Below, one piece after another: positions 12,601-23,188 of a DNA stretch of 60,000 nt. The first letter of the stretch is position 1. Each line of letters begins with the position of its first letter. The position numbers and the translations under genes are program-made. The DNA comes from Membranipora membranacea (Eukaryota; Bryozoa; Gymnolaemata; Cheilostomatida; Membraniporidae). Location: positions 18,847,387-18,907,386 of the forward strand of contig OU612069.1 in assembly GCA_914767715.1 (NCBI GenBank), read 5' to 3'. The notes below the pieces were generated by a model. The model worked only from the letters and a program-made list of their open reading frames with translations. It had not been told where the DNA came from and did not search any database.

Positions 12601-13499
12601 TTTATGTCTGCGATTGACCGTTTGATATGAACTTTACATTGACCCTCTCTTAGAACAAGTTTAATCCAATTGCCTGCATTCCTGTTCCACTGGTCACGCC
12701 GCAGGTTTGACAAGTGAACAGAAGATTGGGAGCGACTCCGAATGCAGTCAATTGGATAAAACTTGATCTAACCCTCTCCATACTCTAGCCCACTGTTTAA
12801 TAGACAGAACACATACAGTTTGACCCTGTAAATAGCACACAATCAACTGTAAGGGCTCATGTCTCAGTCTTCAACGCAAAGAGATTTTTGGCCCGAGTTA
12901 CTTTGCTTGCAGACATAGTACTCCAGCTGCGCCTTGTAACCATAATTTGGTTATTCTTTACATATATTTGAGGGATGGCAATGCATTAATGGGTAGTAAA
13001 TAATGTGCTAGGCAGCATCAGCTTTGTGCATTACGCGATGCAAAACTCAAAGTAGTTGCTGACTCTAAGCTGGATAACACTTCAGATTAATGGAGGTTTC
13101 AAGACATTGCTGTAGTGATGTTAGAGCACAGGCTAAATAATAACAGGAACAGGAAACTGCTCTGTGGTATTCTATTTTAGCTGAGTTTGAGTAACTGAAT
13201 GGATGAAATGTTTCACAAGAATTATGGCTGAATAATCATCCGAATTAGATTTTGTCTGATTCCCTATGCAGAAGGTGCAACCTGCTATCAATCAATGAGA
13301 AGTTGTTTGAAACCTTGGTTGCCCTTTAAGGGATGACAACAGCCCCTTGCAATTGAATCTATTGTCGATGATATCATCATCAGAGCTCATCTGTCTCATT
13401 ATATGACCAGGGTATTGTAATGTTTTTAATCTTGTTTTGTAGGTTGGCAAGCTTATTGAATGGTTTGATGAGGCAGACAGTGAAAGTGACTCAGATTAA
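640..13499 (+). CDS. EIF2B5: eIF2B epsilon subunit (translation initiation factor), 15 exons
   Basis: This is the catalytic subunit of cytosolic eIF2B, the exchange factor that reloads eIF2 with GTP. Exons: 640-759, 3848-3972, 4454-4630, 5076-5250, 6078-6203, 7023-7228, 7611-7711, 7891-8072, 8649-8739, 9469-9609, 10392-10482, 10939-11053, 11556-11636, 12372-12515, 13443-13499. All junctions are GT-AG and phases agree, giving 1932 nt (643 aa; human about 720). Visible in order: nucleotidyl-transferase-like part (VLLPLANNPLIDYTLAFLS, then DFVLVQGDLVANLDL), the RYDLLDCH and NFDYQ motifs, left-handed beta-helix hexapeptides (VVGGNTTIGDSTVVRNSVIG), an acidic linker, and the C-terminal HEAT/W2 part ending LIEWFDEADSESDSD. 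ATG 640 is the first in-frame ATG. The exon 4/5 junction is about 10 aa shorter than human, so a small exon between 5250 and 6078, or an extended exon 5, is possible. Confidence 0.95.
866..905 (-). repeat. Inverted block of GGGACGAAC motif repeats (left of LINE relic)
   Basis: The minus strand reads GGGACGAACTGA and GGGACGAAAC-like units. The same units recur in direct orientation at 2536-2622, so the LINE relic between them is bracketed by inverted copies. Confidence 0.6.
992..2355 (+). mobile_element. LINE (CR1/Jockey-like) reverse-transcriptase relic in EIF2B5 intron 1
   Basis: Non-LTR reverse transcriptase in the same orientation as the host gene. The first frame (992-1819) has the pre-RT linker and the early RT blocks (NKASVPDGISARVLKEAASE, then PIFKKGDRSRPENYQPIS, then HPQQHGFR). 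The second frame (from about 1790) has SGIPQGSVIDPSLFLLYIND, LFADDTIIY and KYLGVKV. Lesions: an in-frame TGA at 1136, TAG at 1821, and a deletion near 1765-1785 that removes RT motif A (the LDFSKAFD-type segment with a catalytic Asp) and shifts the frame. It stops abruptly at about 2355 without a 3' tail. No endonuclease domain is visible. It is a dead fossil; clade assignment is by general resemblance only. Confidence 0.85.
2356..2465. repeat. Partial foldback element related to 45895-45999
   Basis: Begins CCCATGGGACTTACTTG, then TTTACTTTGCCAATG, and ends near AGGCCCATG. The left half matches the left arm of the foldback at 45895-45999, including the following GTTGATACTG. The right arm is poorly preserved here. 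It abuts the broken end of the LINE relic. Confidence 0.5.
2536..2622 (+). repeat. Short tandem block of AGGGACGAACTG units
   Basis: Four or five imperfect copies of AGGGACGAACTG / GGGACGAAAC within 87 bases. Inverted copies lie at 866-905 on the other side of the LINE relic. Confidence 0.7.
3112..3453 (+). mobile_element. C-terminal fragment of a second LINE reverse transcriptase
   Basis: An open frame of 113 codons containing FILQKRAFRLIANTN followed by FYFSSVFRYKILHGLSPSYI. This matches the region after the RT core of RTE/Jockey-type LINEs (QKRA.R.I, then a YK..LP.. segment). No RT core precedes it. It lies in EIF2B5 intron 1. The missing C-terminal tail of the same type of protein appears at about 4040-4124, on the other side of exon 2. 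Confidence 0.6.
3612..3651. repeat. (TA)n microsatellite
   Basis: About 19 uninterrupted TA units in EIF2B5 intron 1, just upstream of exon 2. Confidence 0.95.
4040..4230 (+). mobile_element. 3' end of a LINE with A-rich tail, in EIF2B5 intron 2
   Basis: Reads PRFIRSSNTLSVFKRQLINF then LSNNY and stop at 4124, the typical last residues of a LINE ORF2 (a WNSLP..IR....F+..L...L pattern). It is followed by a T-rich 3' UTR and a terminal AATAAAACTATTTAAAAAAA at about 4209-4229. This is a 5'-truncated insertion, or the detached tail of the 3112-3453 fragment. Confidence 0.6.
11259..11311 (+). repeat. Single arm of the 12181-12310 foldback
   Basis: CCAAAGACCAACGCATGC then TATAGTCAGGCAGTTAC matches the left arm of the foldback at 12181-12310 at about 90 %. 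It is followed by a short GACTGACTGATTGATTG run. Only one arm is present. Confidence 0.7.
12101..12178 (+). repeat. Duplicated 3' splice site of EIF2B5 exon 14
   Basis: 12101-12145 (GGCTATATTCTGTA to CTGTAGGAGTATG) repeats 12326-12376 almost base for base, including the acceptor AG and the first exon codons GAG TAT G. It ends in GCTTGCAGTCACC, itself repeated at 12061-12072. A cryptic exon starting at 12139 could in principle be used. Confidence 0.75.
12181..12310. repeat. Foldback (MITE-like) element, about 50-bp arms
   Basis: The left arm 12181-12230 (CCCAAAGACCAATTCATG...) and the right arm 12260-12310 are inverted copies at about 88 % identity around a loop of about 30 bases. It lies between the two copies of the exon 14 acceptor. 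Confidence 0.8.
12651..12770. mobile_element. MITE copy 1, 8-9-bp TSD (MULE-like family)
   Basis: 120-bp element in EIF2B5 intron 14 with inverted ends TAGAACAAGTTTAATCC / GGATAAAACTTGATCTA. The flanks are ACCCTCTCT (12642-12650) and ACCCTCTCC (12771-12779), a duplication matching at 8 of 9 bases. It is homologous to 56802-56913 (shared TTAATCC.ATTGCCTGCATT). Confidence 0.8.
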
Positions 13500-13679
13500 T
13501 GTGGCTACACCTTCCGGACCTCCCCTTCCATGATTAAGACTAGAAAATCTTCATCATCTTTAATGTCATCTCAAAGACAATGATGCGCTATTCACAATTT
13601 TGCGTTGTGCTTATTGTAGCAGTTGTTTTACAGCCTATTTCCCATTCATATTGGATCGGAACAGTATAGATAGAGTATC

Positions 13680-13685
13680 AATAAA
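13680..13685 (+). terminator. Poly(A) signal of EIF2B5
   Basis: AATAAA about 180 bases after the EIF2B5 stop codon, the first canonical signal downstream of it. The position fits a short 3' UTR. Confidence 0.65.
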
Positions 13686-13699
13686 ATATATGTAATGAA

Positions 13700-16440
13700 A
13701 TATATGAACATGATGAAGATTTCAATCCTACATATTACAGTTACAACCAGAAAATTCTGGTGACATGAAAATACACATTATTTGAAAAAGTATTCAGGCT
13801 TTTCGGTGATAGCACTATACGTTCAATATGTCCATACTATTTTTCATACACACATTTTGGTAAAGTTATACCATTGATGCAAACATGAATTTATGCGCAT
13901 TAAACCAAATGAACATTATGACATCTGAAATGGTCTTTCGCGCTGCTTAGCAGTAGGTAACAGTGATGTTTTGTCATCATTGATGGTCTCGAGTTTTATA
14001 TTGAGAAGTTGCGGTTCGGTCTAGCCTGCAGTCATCACTTCCCCAATCAGATTTTGCAATCAGGATTTTCAGCAATTGATATACAAGTCGTCTTCCAGAA
14101 TTAAAACGTATGACCTGACTCCTTTCCCTCGATAGGCTGTTGAAATGTTGGGTACCGTACGAGTGGATGCATCGTCTCTGCTACTGAGCTAAGTCGATGG
14201 GCAGCCAATTGAATGATATCAGTGGCCAATGAAATTATAATAGTGCTTCAAAGATCTTTATGTATTGAAAAATGATAACCATACTGGCTGGCAAGATTTC
14301 TCAATAAGAATTTTCTTTCATATGAGCTTTAATTGAGGCCAATGTCACAAAACGCAGACTTTGTTTATATGAAAGAAAAATCTGACCAATCATACGGGAG
14401 GTCAGCAGTGTAAATTCATATTGTTATTATAGTTTCGCATTTATTGTTCAGCTTTTGCTCAACTAACCTTTTATTTGACAGTCTTTCACAATAGCTGCAC
14501 CATCTGAACTAATAGCAGAAAGTGTGAGAAATAACTTAATGGTGTAAATGCAGAAGAATAAATGCTGTTTTACTAGATCGAAGCAATCAGGCACGATCAT
14601 TGAGTAAACTCATCGGGCTGATCTAGTGGTGTCTTAAATTTGCTTCATCCCTGGCAATAATGTAGTGCATCTTCTGTTGCATCAGTGCACAAAAAAAAAG
14701 AAACAAGTAATGTGCAGACTGAACTACCCTCAAGCTATTTTTTAGCTATGGTCTCATTTCTTCCGTTATTCAACAATATAAAGCCAGGGAGCAGCTATAT
14801 TATGTTTATTAATGAGTTAATTATGTTGAAAAAAATCATAGCACATCTGGGTGAATATTATGTGTAGCTCTAGAAATCCTACCCCCCCCCCCCCCTCTTT
14901 CTCACATACCAGCCCAATAAGCCACCATTAGAGTAGAAGTAGCCTATTGGGCTGGTACAGCAGTAGGAATAAATACCTCGTAGATCTTTTACCCAAAAGT
15001 GCTATGAATGTTTTCAGAGTCATTATACTGCTGAGCTAGCTACAAGACTTAATATTGCTTTTGTCTTTCTGTAAGGGTACTAGGAAGTTCCATCATCAAA
15101 ACACTGTTTAGCTTCCGACAGAAATGCCAGATGGTGGAAGGATCATCTTGTTCATAAGGGACAACCATCTTGTGCTGCCATCAGCAGCGATCAAAATACA
15201 GCTGCAAAATACGTTAGAAATTTTGAGTCGTACAAATTTGTTTTGCGATCCCAGTTGAAAATCACAATGTCATCCACCTTCTGCTTGCTTTCATTTATCA
15301 TACTCCTGCAAATTGCATGCGTCTTGCAGTCTCGTTGACCTCCCGTGTGAGTTTTATTGGTATTTTGCTTGGGAATGTAATACCATATCTTGTGAAAGTT
15401 ACCAAAACAAGGTAGTTACATCCCCGGGCAAAGAACCCCGTTCACGTTGAGAAGCAGATGGCAAGTATGAACACAGACTCAACAATGGTCCCTAAATAGG
15501 GATCAATAGTAATAGTTCCTGGCACTAAGGCTAACAATCACTGTTCAGAGCAGAGGAGACTGAGGACTGGGGCACTCAATAATGGTTAGCATGAAAGGTC
15601 AAGGTTATAAAATTAATGCAGAATGGATGCGAGGTTTTTTGAAGACATTCTTAATTGGCCAATTATTCATGCGCCAGGATATGCACATCAAGCATTCATG
15701 CAATGAGCATCTACCTATCCTCACCTGAAACTGAAGATCATTCCCAACATTTTGGTGTATTGTATGAATCCATATCCCAACCGAACCTGATATACAGGCT
15801 CTCAAAGCCAGCACTGTCAGAGTGAAAGAGTGAAAGAGTAGGGCGGAATATCTAATCACAGTCCATTGTCAGTTTTGTCTGCAATTTTACTCACAGCTGG
15901 TCCGCTATATTCATTTATTGCACACGAGCACAACACATTTCCTGAGAGGCAAATTCCAACATTCAGGTATTCCCAAAGCTTAAACAAACTTTCTCACTTG
16001 CCACCTCATAATCTCAATGGAGCAGCAGTGAGCGGGTGAAGCTAAGAGTCAGTTGCTGAACATATTTGTAAACCAGGATTCCGCCGCCAATAGTCTTGCC
16101 GCTGTCTTCTGGCAACTTGTTGTTTCTGAATTGGTCATATCCATTAAGTTCTGTTCGGGATCTGGTTATATTTGGTGTGAGCCAGGATTCAGTGATGCAG
16201 ACTATCTGTGATAAATTTTAGAGACTTTTTGAGTTCAATAATCCATGAAGGAAATTACTTAAATTACCAAGTCCTAAGAACTGCCACTATTTTTAATTTT
16301 GGTTCTTCGGATGCACCCCCCCCCCCCATACCCCTTATCGTAATTGGAAATTTAAATTCAAAACAAGATTTTGTTGGTTAAAAATCGCAATGTTCAGTCA
16401 CGCACCTCATTCCGAAGAATGTGCAGCAAAATAGTTACTG
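13700..16440. other. Intergenic DNA, no gene seen
   Basis: AT-rich sequence with no coding pattern. It holds a C14 run at 14882-14895 and a 50-bp hairpin at 14908-14956, where TACCAGCCCAATA and TATTGGGCTGGTA pair across a 24-base loop. Confidence 0.5.
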
Positions 16441-16454
16441 CCTTAATGGCGAGG

Positions 16455-16566
16455 ACGCAATGTCTAGGCCAAATTGCTCTCAGTTTGTAGGCAGGTCGGA
16501 GCACACCTGGGGATCCAACAAGTCCCAGTAGTCAGTAGACTGCAGCTGGTGATTCCAACCCCTTCA
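16455..16566 (-). repeat. Degenerate SINE-like repeat
   Basis: AAATTGCTCTCAGTTTGTAG, then GGTCGGAGCACACC, then GTAGTCAGTAGACTGCAG matches 56342-56414 next to the tRNA-like head at 56414-56487. Here the tRNA-like part is lost. A C12 run lies just upstream at 16316-16327. Confidence 0.5.
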
Positions 16567-19500
16567 ACACTACTGCACACACAACACTACAACACACACC
16601 TTCTACTGCATTACGTGCTCTATCTATCCTCAAGGCAAAATAGTTAAAAAAAGGTTAATTGCATCAAAGTAACAATCACAGCAGGGATCAGATATGTCAT
16701 GATGTCCCTCAAATTCAATTGTCAATCCCTTCCGTAGTAGTGCTAGAATGCCTAACATTTGCCACTATTTTTTCAAATTTGTCTAGGGGAGGCCCCCAAT
16801 TCCCCTATTGCGGGAAGGCGCTATAGATCCCCTCCCGCACCTGGCTCTACCACTTTAAAACCCATCAAAGTCATAGCCTGTGTGATGCTGGGTTTGTAAC
16901 TGATCCATTCGTTGGGCCATATGGTTTTAACCTCCGTTTTGATGGACAGTCAGGGGAAGGCATCTGCATAGCATTATTATACCCTATTCTAAGACTGCAA
17001 CTGTGTTACCTAGACAGTTGATTTTGGTAGCAATAACCCAATCAATCAATTGCTCAGTCAATTATGTCCTAGCTTAGTAATTTATTAAGATTTATTACCC
17101 TCAAGAAGAGGGTGTCAAAAATAAGTCTATAGACTCATTGTAATGTTCCTCTCCACGGAAATCTTTAGTAAAAGGCGAAAGATTTATGCGTGGAATTGAA
17201 GAGAAACCAGAGTTAACTTCCAATTGATAAAAAATCGACTTCATCTCACAAAGTTCTTCTACAAGCGGTGTTATTAATAAGAAACGAGTACAATTTGGGC
17301 AACATCAACTTACGCACCAGATGAGGAAAACCCTTGATAAGAAAGGTGATGAATCACAGTTTATTCTTGCAAGGTATTCAATATTTTTAGGAAGCAGTGG
17401 TTATTGAGTTATTTGATTTCATTCAGGGGAGATAACACCAAGTCATTAGTGTTGATTTGAATTATTAAGCTTGTCCGTAGCAAGTTGCTGATTGGCTCAT
17501 CTTTTCATACAGTAAGCAATTGACTATTAAACAATGCAATGAATATTTGTACGATAATGGGAGAATAAATATACTGATGGGACTGATAAGGCTATCAGGT
17601 CGTTAAATGAATGCACTTGAGTGATTAATCGAAGTTGGATACCGATTAGAATGATTTATCAACAATGACTTTTATCAATGGGTATTTGTAATCATTTCCT
17701 CCCGTTTCCTCCTTGAGTGATAAATAATGTGTGATAGCAAGAGCTTTTAGTTTTTTACTCCCGCACTATGAATTTTGAACATCTGTCCACTAGCCTCATG
17801 GGCTTATTACTATCAGTATTGTTATATATAGGCCATATGCAGTGGGTGTTCTTGGGAGTAGTTTGGCAGACCATTATTGTTAGACAGTTGATGGGCATAG
17901 ATTTGATGGACAACAAGTTATAAATGGACAGCTTTTAGCACACAAGTGCTAAAGGCCCTTGGATTGAATCCCCATGCATATCACTGCCTATTGAGATTGT
18001 TAGGAAAATATCTCTGAGGTAGTCACACCACTCAAGTTTAAATCTGTATGATTTCGGCCACTGGAAATAACCCACAGTGCTTTGGCAGATACAACATTTT
18101 CTGTTAACCATGGTTACTGCTCTAGATAGAAATTGGCAATATACAGGCAGATCAATATGTGGCTAAGTATTTCAAGGTTTTGTTTACATTAATATGATGA
18201 ATTAATGAGATTTTGGCTATGACAGTCCAATCAAACTCCATCTTCAGCCCGCATGAAAACCAGTGATATGCTTCAATTATTAGCTTCATGAATAGCGGCT
18301 TTCAATAGAATTTCAATGGAAGATACAAAATTTACACAGGTAGATTGTGTGTCTTTCTTGAAAATATGTATTTCCAAATCGCACAGAAATCTAAAATGAA
18401 TTCTTTGTAAATCTCGACATTTCGGGCATTAGGATGATGTTGAAATCCAAAGCAAATTTGTGCTCATTGAATTCTACATAGCTCCAAGATAATTAATTGA
18501 GACTTAAATCTCATAATTGTCAAAAATAATGGGCGTGCGGGTAGATAATTAATTTCATACCCTAATTTTGACGATCTGTTTGTGCAGATTATTTGCTCAT
18601 TAGGTGACAATGCTGAGATTGCAGCATCAATTTATTAGTTTTGAGCCATACAGAATTCTATAAGCACACATTTGGCTGTGTGGCAGCAGTGGTTTAACAT
18701 AGACATGTCACTGCACACAACAGTCACATAGGAAATTAATTTGTCGAGTTTTTGAGTTATTTCGTCAGTATGGATCTGATTTGGGAGGCTAGTGTTGGGT
18801 AAATTGCAAGATTTTTGTACAAATTATAAAGCATTGCATGGACCATTTTTGGGTGAATCTGAAATAAGCAAGGCTTTGCCAGCAGGAAGAATCAATTGCT
18901 CCATTATAATCTTATTTTAACAGAGCAAACAAGCGCATCGGTCTGAAATGAAAATCACTCATTTTCATGCTTGAAAAACAGCGGACAGGGAATGCCTCCA
19001 AGTCATTGTAATGTACAGTGGTTCTTCTAATCTTTTCTTTGACATGGGCTCATAACAGATATAAAGGTTGTTTTGATTAGCGTCTCAACTCATCAAATAG
19101 TGTGTATACAAAATATAGAACTTTCTTTTGAACTTTTATGTCATCAGACCGACTTGTGAGTGACTTTGTCATTTACTTGCAAAAGTTGTTATCTAACCAC
19201 AATAGTCACTAATATGACAGTATTTCCCCAATAACAGGCTCATCACAAATCGCCTGGACTAGTTGGGCGGTGCATGAGTAGGCAACTCAATGTTGTCAAC
19301 TTATAACCCCCAAACCTACCAGACCAAATAACCCTGATGACTAATTTTATATGCAAATGCATGTGTGATAGCTGTCTTAATCTGATTTCAAGCCCAAAAA
19401 TGACACCAAGAAACCTGTTCCTTTACAAACCTTTTAAAAACTGTTTTTGACAGCCAAAAGTTAAAATTGAGAAATAAATTTGATTGTAACTTGTTACTCA

Positions 19501-19632
19501 AAGAATAATGACCAGGTTGGTGCAAACTACCACTAAATTTTTTGACTATCTCCTAAAGAGATAGCCCAAATCTCAGCTTGCTAGATTAATTTTTTGAGCA
19601 TGAATTACATCATCCAAGCACATGTGGGCCAT
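16567..19632. other. Intergenic DNA, no gene seen
   Basis: About 3 kb of AT-rich DNA without convincing open frames or splice-flanked coding segments. A faint box-B-like GGATTGAATCCCC at 17962-17974 may be a worn SINE, but no box A pairs with it convincingly. Confidence 0.5.
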
Positions 19633-19680
19633 TGGGGCAGGGTGAGCCGCTTCCTGTTGGCCGTGGCTCACCCTGCCCCG
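19633..19680. repeat. Left terminal repeat with inverted partner (hairpin)
   Basis: TGGGGCAGGGTGAGCC at 19633-19648 faces an inverted copy GGCTCACCCTGCCCC at 19665-19679, separated by 16 bases. The extreme left end can therefore fold into a GC-rich hairpin, or offer two transposase-binding sites. Confidence 0.85.
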
Positions 19681-19718
19681 TCAGTAGAAAAATAGTTATA
19701 AATATATTTTCTTGTAGA

Positions 19719-22008
19719 ATGGTTCGTTTCTACAAAAGAAAGACTGATATACCATGCCATGAAGCTCTTCAAAGAGCAGGGGATGCTGTAAAAACAGGCA
19801 TCTCTGTCAGAGCCGCCGCCAAAGCAGCAGGAGTCGATCGAATGGCTCTGAGCCGTTTTATAACAAACCAAGGGAAAGATGGCAAGACAAAGTTGTCAGA
19901 GATGAACATGGTGTTCACTCCAGAACAGGAGAGTGCTTTAGCTGCTCATATTCGCCGGCTGGATGACCGGTTTTAAGGTCTCAGCACAGACAAAGTCAGG
20001 GAGCTGGCTAGCCGCTATGCTGCTGCTAATAAAGTGGCAGTGCCCAGCAACTGGAAAAGGAGGGTTTGGCAGGTCAGCACTTTTAGACCTGAAAATAGAG
20101 GCCAAGGTGTTCGATATGCTGTTATGGTTAATGTGTTTTACCGAGATCTTACTATCAACCTATCAAAACAATCCCTAGCGTACTCGTATGAGGAGTAAGG
20201 CATAGTTAATACATGGAGATTTTGTTGTAGGTAAAGACTGGCTGGGAGCCTTCATGAAGCGGAACAAATTGTCTGTGAGAACACCAGAGGCAACCTCATT
20301 GGCCCGTCAATCAGGATTCAATCGTGTAGCAGTGGAAAGCTTTTTCAAAACCTCCGAACTGCTATGGACAAGTGAGTTTGATTTTCAACGGGAAAAATTC
20401 TGGGTAAAAATATGTAGGCCTAATCCATAGTTCGAACTTGATAACCTTTTCAGGTCAATTGCTCGGCTCGATATTTTTGAATATAGAATATATGAATATT
20501 GAATTGAATATTGAATATTTAATTTTTGAATGTGATTCTTGTTTAGGCATCATTTTGGCGCAGGAAACATCTTAAATCTAGACGAGACTGGGATAACAAC
20601 AGTGCAAACTCCGGGAAAAGGTTGTGAGCAGTCGCGGAAAAAAGCAAGTTGGTGCCACGTCATCACAGGAGTGGGGAGAACTGAGCACTATGTGCTGCGC
20701 CATAAACGCTGCAGGCACCTACATCCCACCGTTTTTTATTTTCCCAAGAAAGAATATGAAGATGTGCTTCATGAATGGAACTCCGCCTGGATCAAAAGGA
20801 TGTGCTGTGCCGTCGGGGTACATGAACAGCTATTCGTTTGTCAACGAATATCTACCCTTCTTTAAGAACTCAACTCGATGCACACCTGAGAAACCTGTGC
20901 TATTAATTTTAGACAATCATAGTTCGTATGTTTCCTTGGAGGCTATCGATATGTGCAGCACCTCAGGTATTGTCCTCCTCACCCTACCTCAGCATTGCTC
21001 TCACAGGCTCCAGCCTTTGGACCGTACTGTCTTTGGATCACTCAAAACATACTTCAACAAGGCTTTGTATGATCAGCTGAGGATGAGGCCAGGGGAAGGC
21101 ATCACAATATACCATGTCGGCGCTATCGTTGGGATAGCCTTCTTGAAGACTATGGTCCCTGCCAACATCATCTCAGGGTTTAGTTCCACAGGAATTTGGC
21201 AAATTGATTCGGATGTGTTTCAAGACCACGAGTTCCTACCATCAGCCACAACTGACCGGCCGCTAGAGGGTGTGTTAGAAACTGAAATGCTTAGTCATGA
21301 CGAGACGTCTGTCAGCGAAAACCCGCCATCCACAAGCTCTAGCAGACCCGCTGAGCAGAACCATCCGTCTAAAATCTTTAGCACACCTGCCGAGAGAGGC
21401 CAAGCACCTACTAGCTCTGTCACACCTGATCAGTTGTTACCATTTCCTAAAGCCGGACCGCGGAAACCAAAAACGCAGCAAAGGAAAAAAGCTCGTTCAG
21501 CCATTCTCACTGACACTCCAGAGAGAAAAAGGCTGAGGGAAGAGGTGCTACTAAGAGCAAGTAAGTGATGAAAAAGAAAGTTTTCAAGAAAACTAAACCT
21601 ATCGTTGCAGTTGTTGACGAGTCATCGAGCGACGATGAGGAACTTGCAGAGGAGCTCTTAGAATCAGAAGAGGAAGCGAGTGACCTAGATGACCCCGCAC
21701 AGAATGAAGAGAACATTGATATTAATTGTCATGTGCTCGTTCAATACCGTACGGAGCAAGGGACTGAGGTTTTCTACGCTGGGAGAGTCATGAAGATGGT
21801 AGATCCGCGAACTGCAACCGTTAACTTCATGCGAAAAACAAATGACTTGTTCTCTTCGTTTACATATCCAGAAGTCCACGACCAGCAAGACGTGAAGTTG
21901 TCCGATGTAGTTATGCAGCTCGGAGAACCCATTACAACTGGTGGAACCGCACGTGTTCGTAGTAGAACCACCTTCAGAGTGAACCTGGGAATGTTCAATT
22001 TAAGATAG
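19719..22008 (+). pseudogene. Pogo-type (DDE_1) transposase pseudogene with two introns
   Basis: It starts at ATG 19719 with a psq/CENP-B-type helix-turn-helix (VRAAAKAAGVDRMALSRFI). The catalytic domain has NLDETGITTV, LLILDNHSSY and HRLQPLDRTVF, giving a DD35D triad. Exons end at 20072 and 20371, and later ones begin at 20231 and 20547. Lesions: TAA at 19974, single-base losses near 20057 and 20351, one extra base near 20620, and a frame change at 21565-21568 (TGA overlapping GTGATG). After the last, an acidic segment and a C-terminal domain (ENIDINCHVLVQY..., to 22008) continue. Only the third stretch, 20624-21568, is long and open. The protein would bind the element's own ends in the nucleus. 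It cannot be made intact from this copy. Confidence 0.88.
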
Positions 22009-22174
22009 ACAAACAATGTTTAGCTAGCATGATTGTTTACTTTGTCATTGTTGTTTCAGTTACGGTTGACAATAAAATGGTGCACAATTACAAATTGGTA
22101 TGTTTGAACTGTTTAAATTGATCGAGTTAGTTTTGTTTTACATTGTAACAGGATCGATATTTATTGACATAAAA

Positions 22175-22258
22175 TTGGGCAGGATGAGCCAGCCGGCTCA
22201 CCCCGCCCCACGGGTTGGCCCACCCTGCCCCGCAGTCGGGGCAGGGCGGGCCGTCTGA
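22175..22258. repeat. Subterminal cluster of transposon-end motifs
   Basis: Within 84 bases are GGGCAGGATGAGCC, GGCTCACCCCGCCCC, GGCCCACCCTGCCCC and GGGGCAGGGCGGGCC: four copies of the terminal motif in alternating orientation, able to form nested hairpins. They lie about 150 bases inside the right end at 22429. Confidence 0.85.
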
Positions 22259-22549
22259 GTTTTTAGGTTAAAATTACACTGGAAAAAAAATTGTGCGGGT
22301 TTCAAAGCCAAAACCTGTATTACTATGAGAACAACATATTGGGTGACGTCCTGAACAATTTTTAACAAATTTGGACCTCGGACAAGCAGTCTACATAGGA
22401 AAATGTTAAACGCGGCTCACCCTGCCCCACATTCCCCTAGGTAAGGGCTGAAATTTGGTTGGGTCCCAAACAAGTGGTTGCCGCCATACACTGAATGTAA
22501 AACTAGCGTGTAAAGTAGGTAGAAATACAATTATTATTAATTATAGAGC

Positions 22550-22652
22550 TAAGAAAGGCCAAGTCAATGGTACTGTTGGAACTGTTTATCAGGGCAAGGA
22601 AAACCTGAATTGGACCTTCTGTCCTCCTTCATGTCCCATGTAGCTTTCCGAT
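22550..22652 (+). repeat. Repeat segment matching 23845-23980
   Basis: GGCCAAGTCAATGGTACTGT to TTCATGTCCCATGTAGC parallels 23845-23980 (GGTCAAGTCAAAAGTACTGT to CTCATGTCCCAGGTAAC), which has extra sequence in the middle. It is part of the mosaic that fills 22450-34000. Confidence 0.55.
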
Positions 22653-22671
22653 AACAACGATAACACATAAC

Positions 22672-22988
22672 CAGAAAAAATTTGTTTGCATAATATAAAT
22701 ATAATAAGATGTATTGCGTGATTCAGGATTGAGGTCTTTAGTCGGGCAAAATAACAGCCACCTGTTTAAATCACTTGTTTAGTTCATTGTATAAATCACT
22801 GGCCAAGAAATATGCTTACCGAAGAACAATAATAAAATTGCTCTACATGTAAGCAGTAACAGATGAGACTGATTATTATCTTATGTACATATACAGTGAT
22901 ATTCAGTTGGCAGATAATGCAAGTTTCACTTCCTCTACAATACTGGATGTAGTTGAAGCCGGAAATTTCCCTATTATAGTTATTTAAA
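22672..22988 (+). repeat. Dispersed repeat R1, copy A
   Basis: About 300 bases shared with 28676-28935 and 32870-33175. Landmarks are CCAGAAA...TTGTTTGCATAATA, then GAGGTCTTTAGTC, then AGAACAATAATAAAATTGCT and GCAGATAATGCAAG. Copies differ by many substitutions and indels. No TIR or TSD was found. Confidence 0.75.
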
Positions 22989-23188
22989 AAGCATTTTTAT
23001 ATTCAGTTCATTGATTTATACCAAAACATTCCTTTTTGGAGTATTATCCAGTCAAAGATACTGTCAGGAGACCTAATGTGGAACAGATTCTTCAACTCGC
23101 TCAACAAAACAGATATAAGTCTCATATACCAGAGGAGTATGCAGCTCGTGGTTATGTAATTCAGAGCTTCCAAATTACAACCGCGAGC

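Larger units (their letters stand above)
19633..22429 (+). mobile_element. Pogo/Tigger-like DNA transposon, complete ends, inactive
   Basis: A 2.8-kb element with perfect 17-bp terminal inverted repeats, TGGGGCAGGGTGAGCCG (19633-19649) and its complement (22413-22429). It encodes one transposase frame on the plus strand, broken by several small lesions. The bases outside both ends are CAT (19630-19632 and 22430-22432). Pogo elements normally sit in a TA duplication, which is not seen here. Each end carries additional direct or inverted copies of the terminal motif. Confidence 0.88.
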
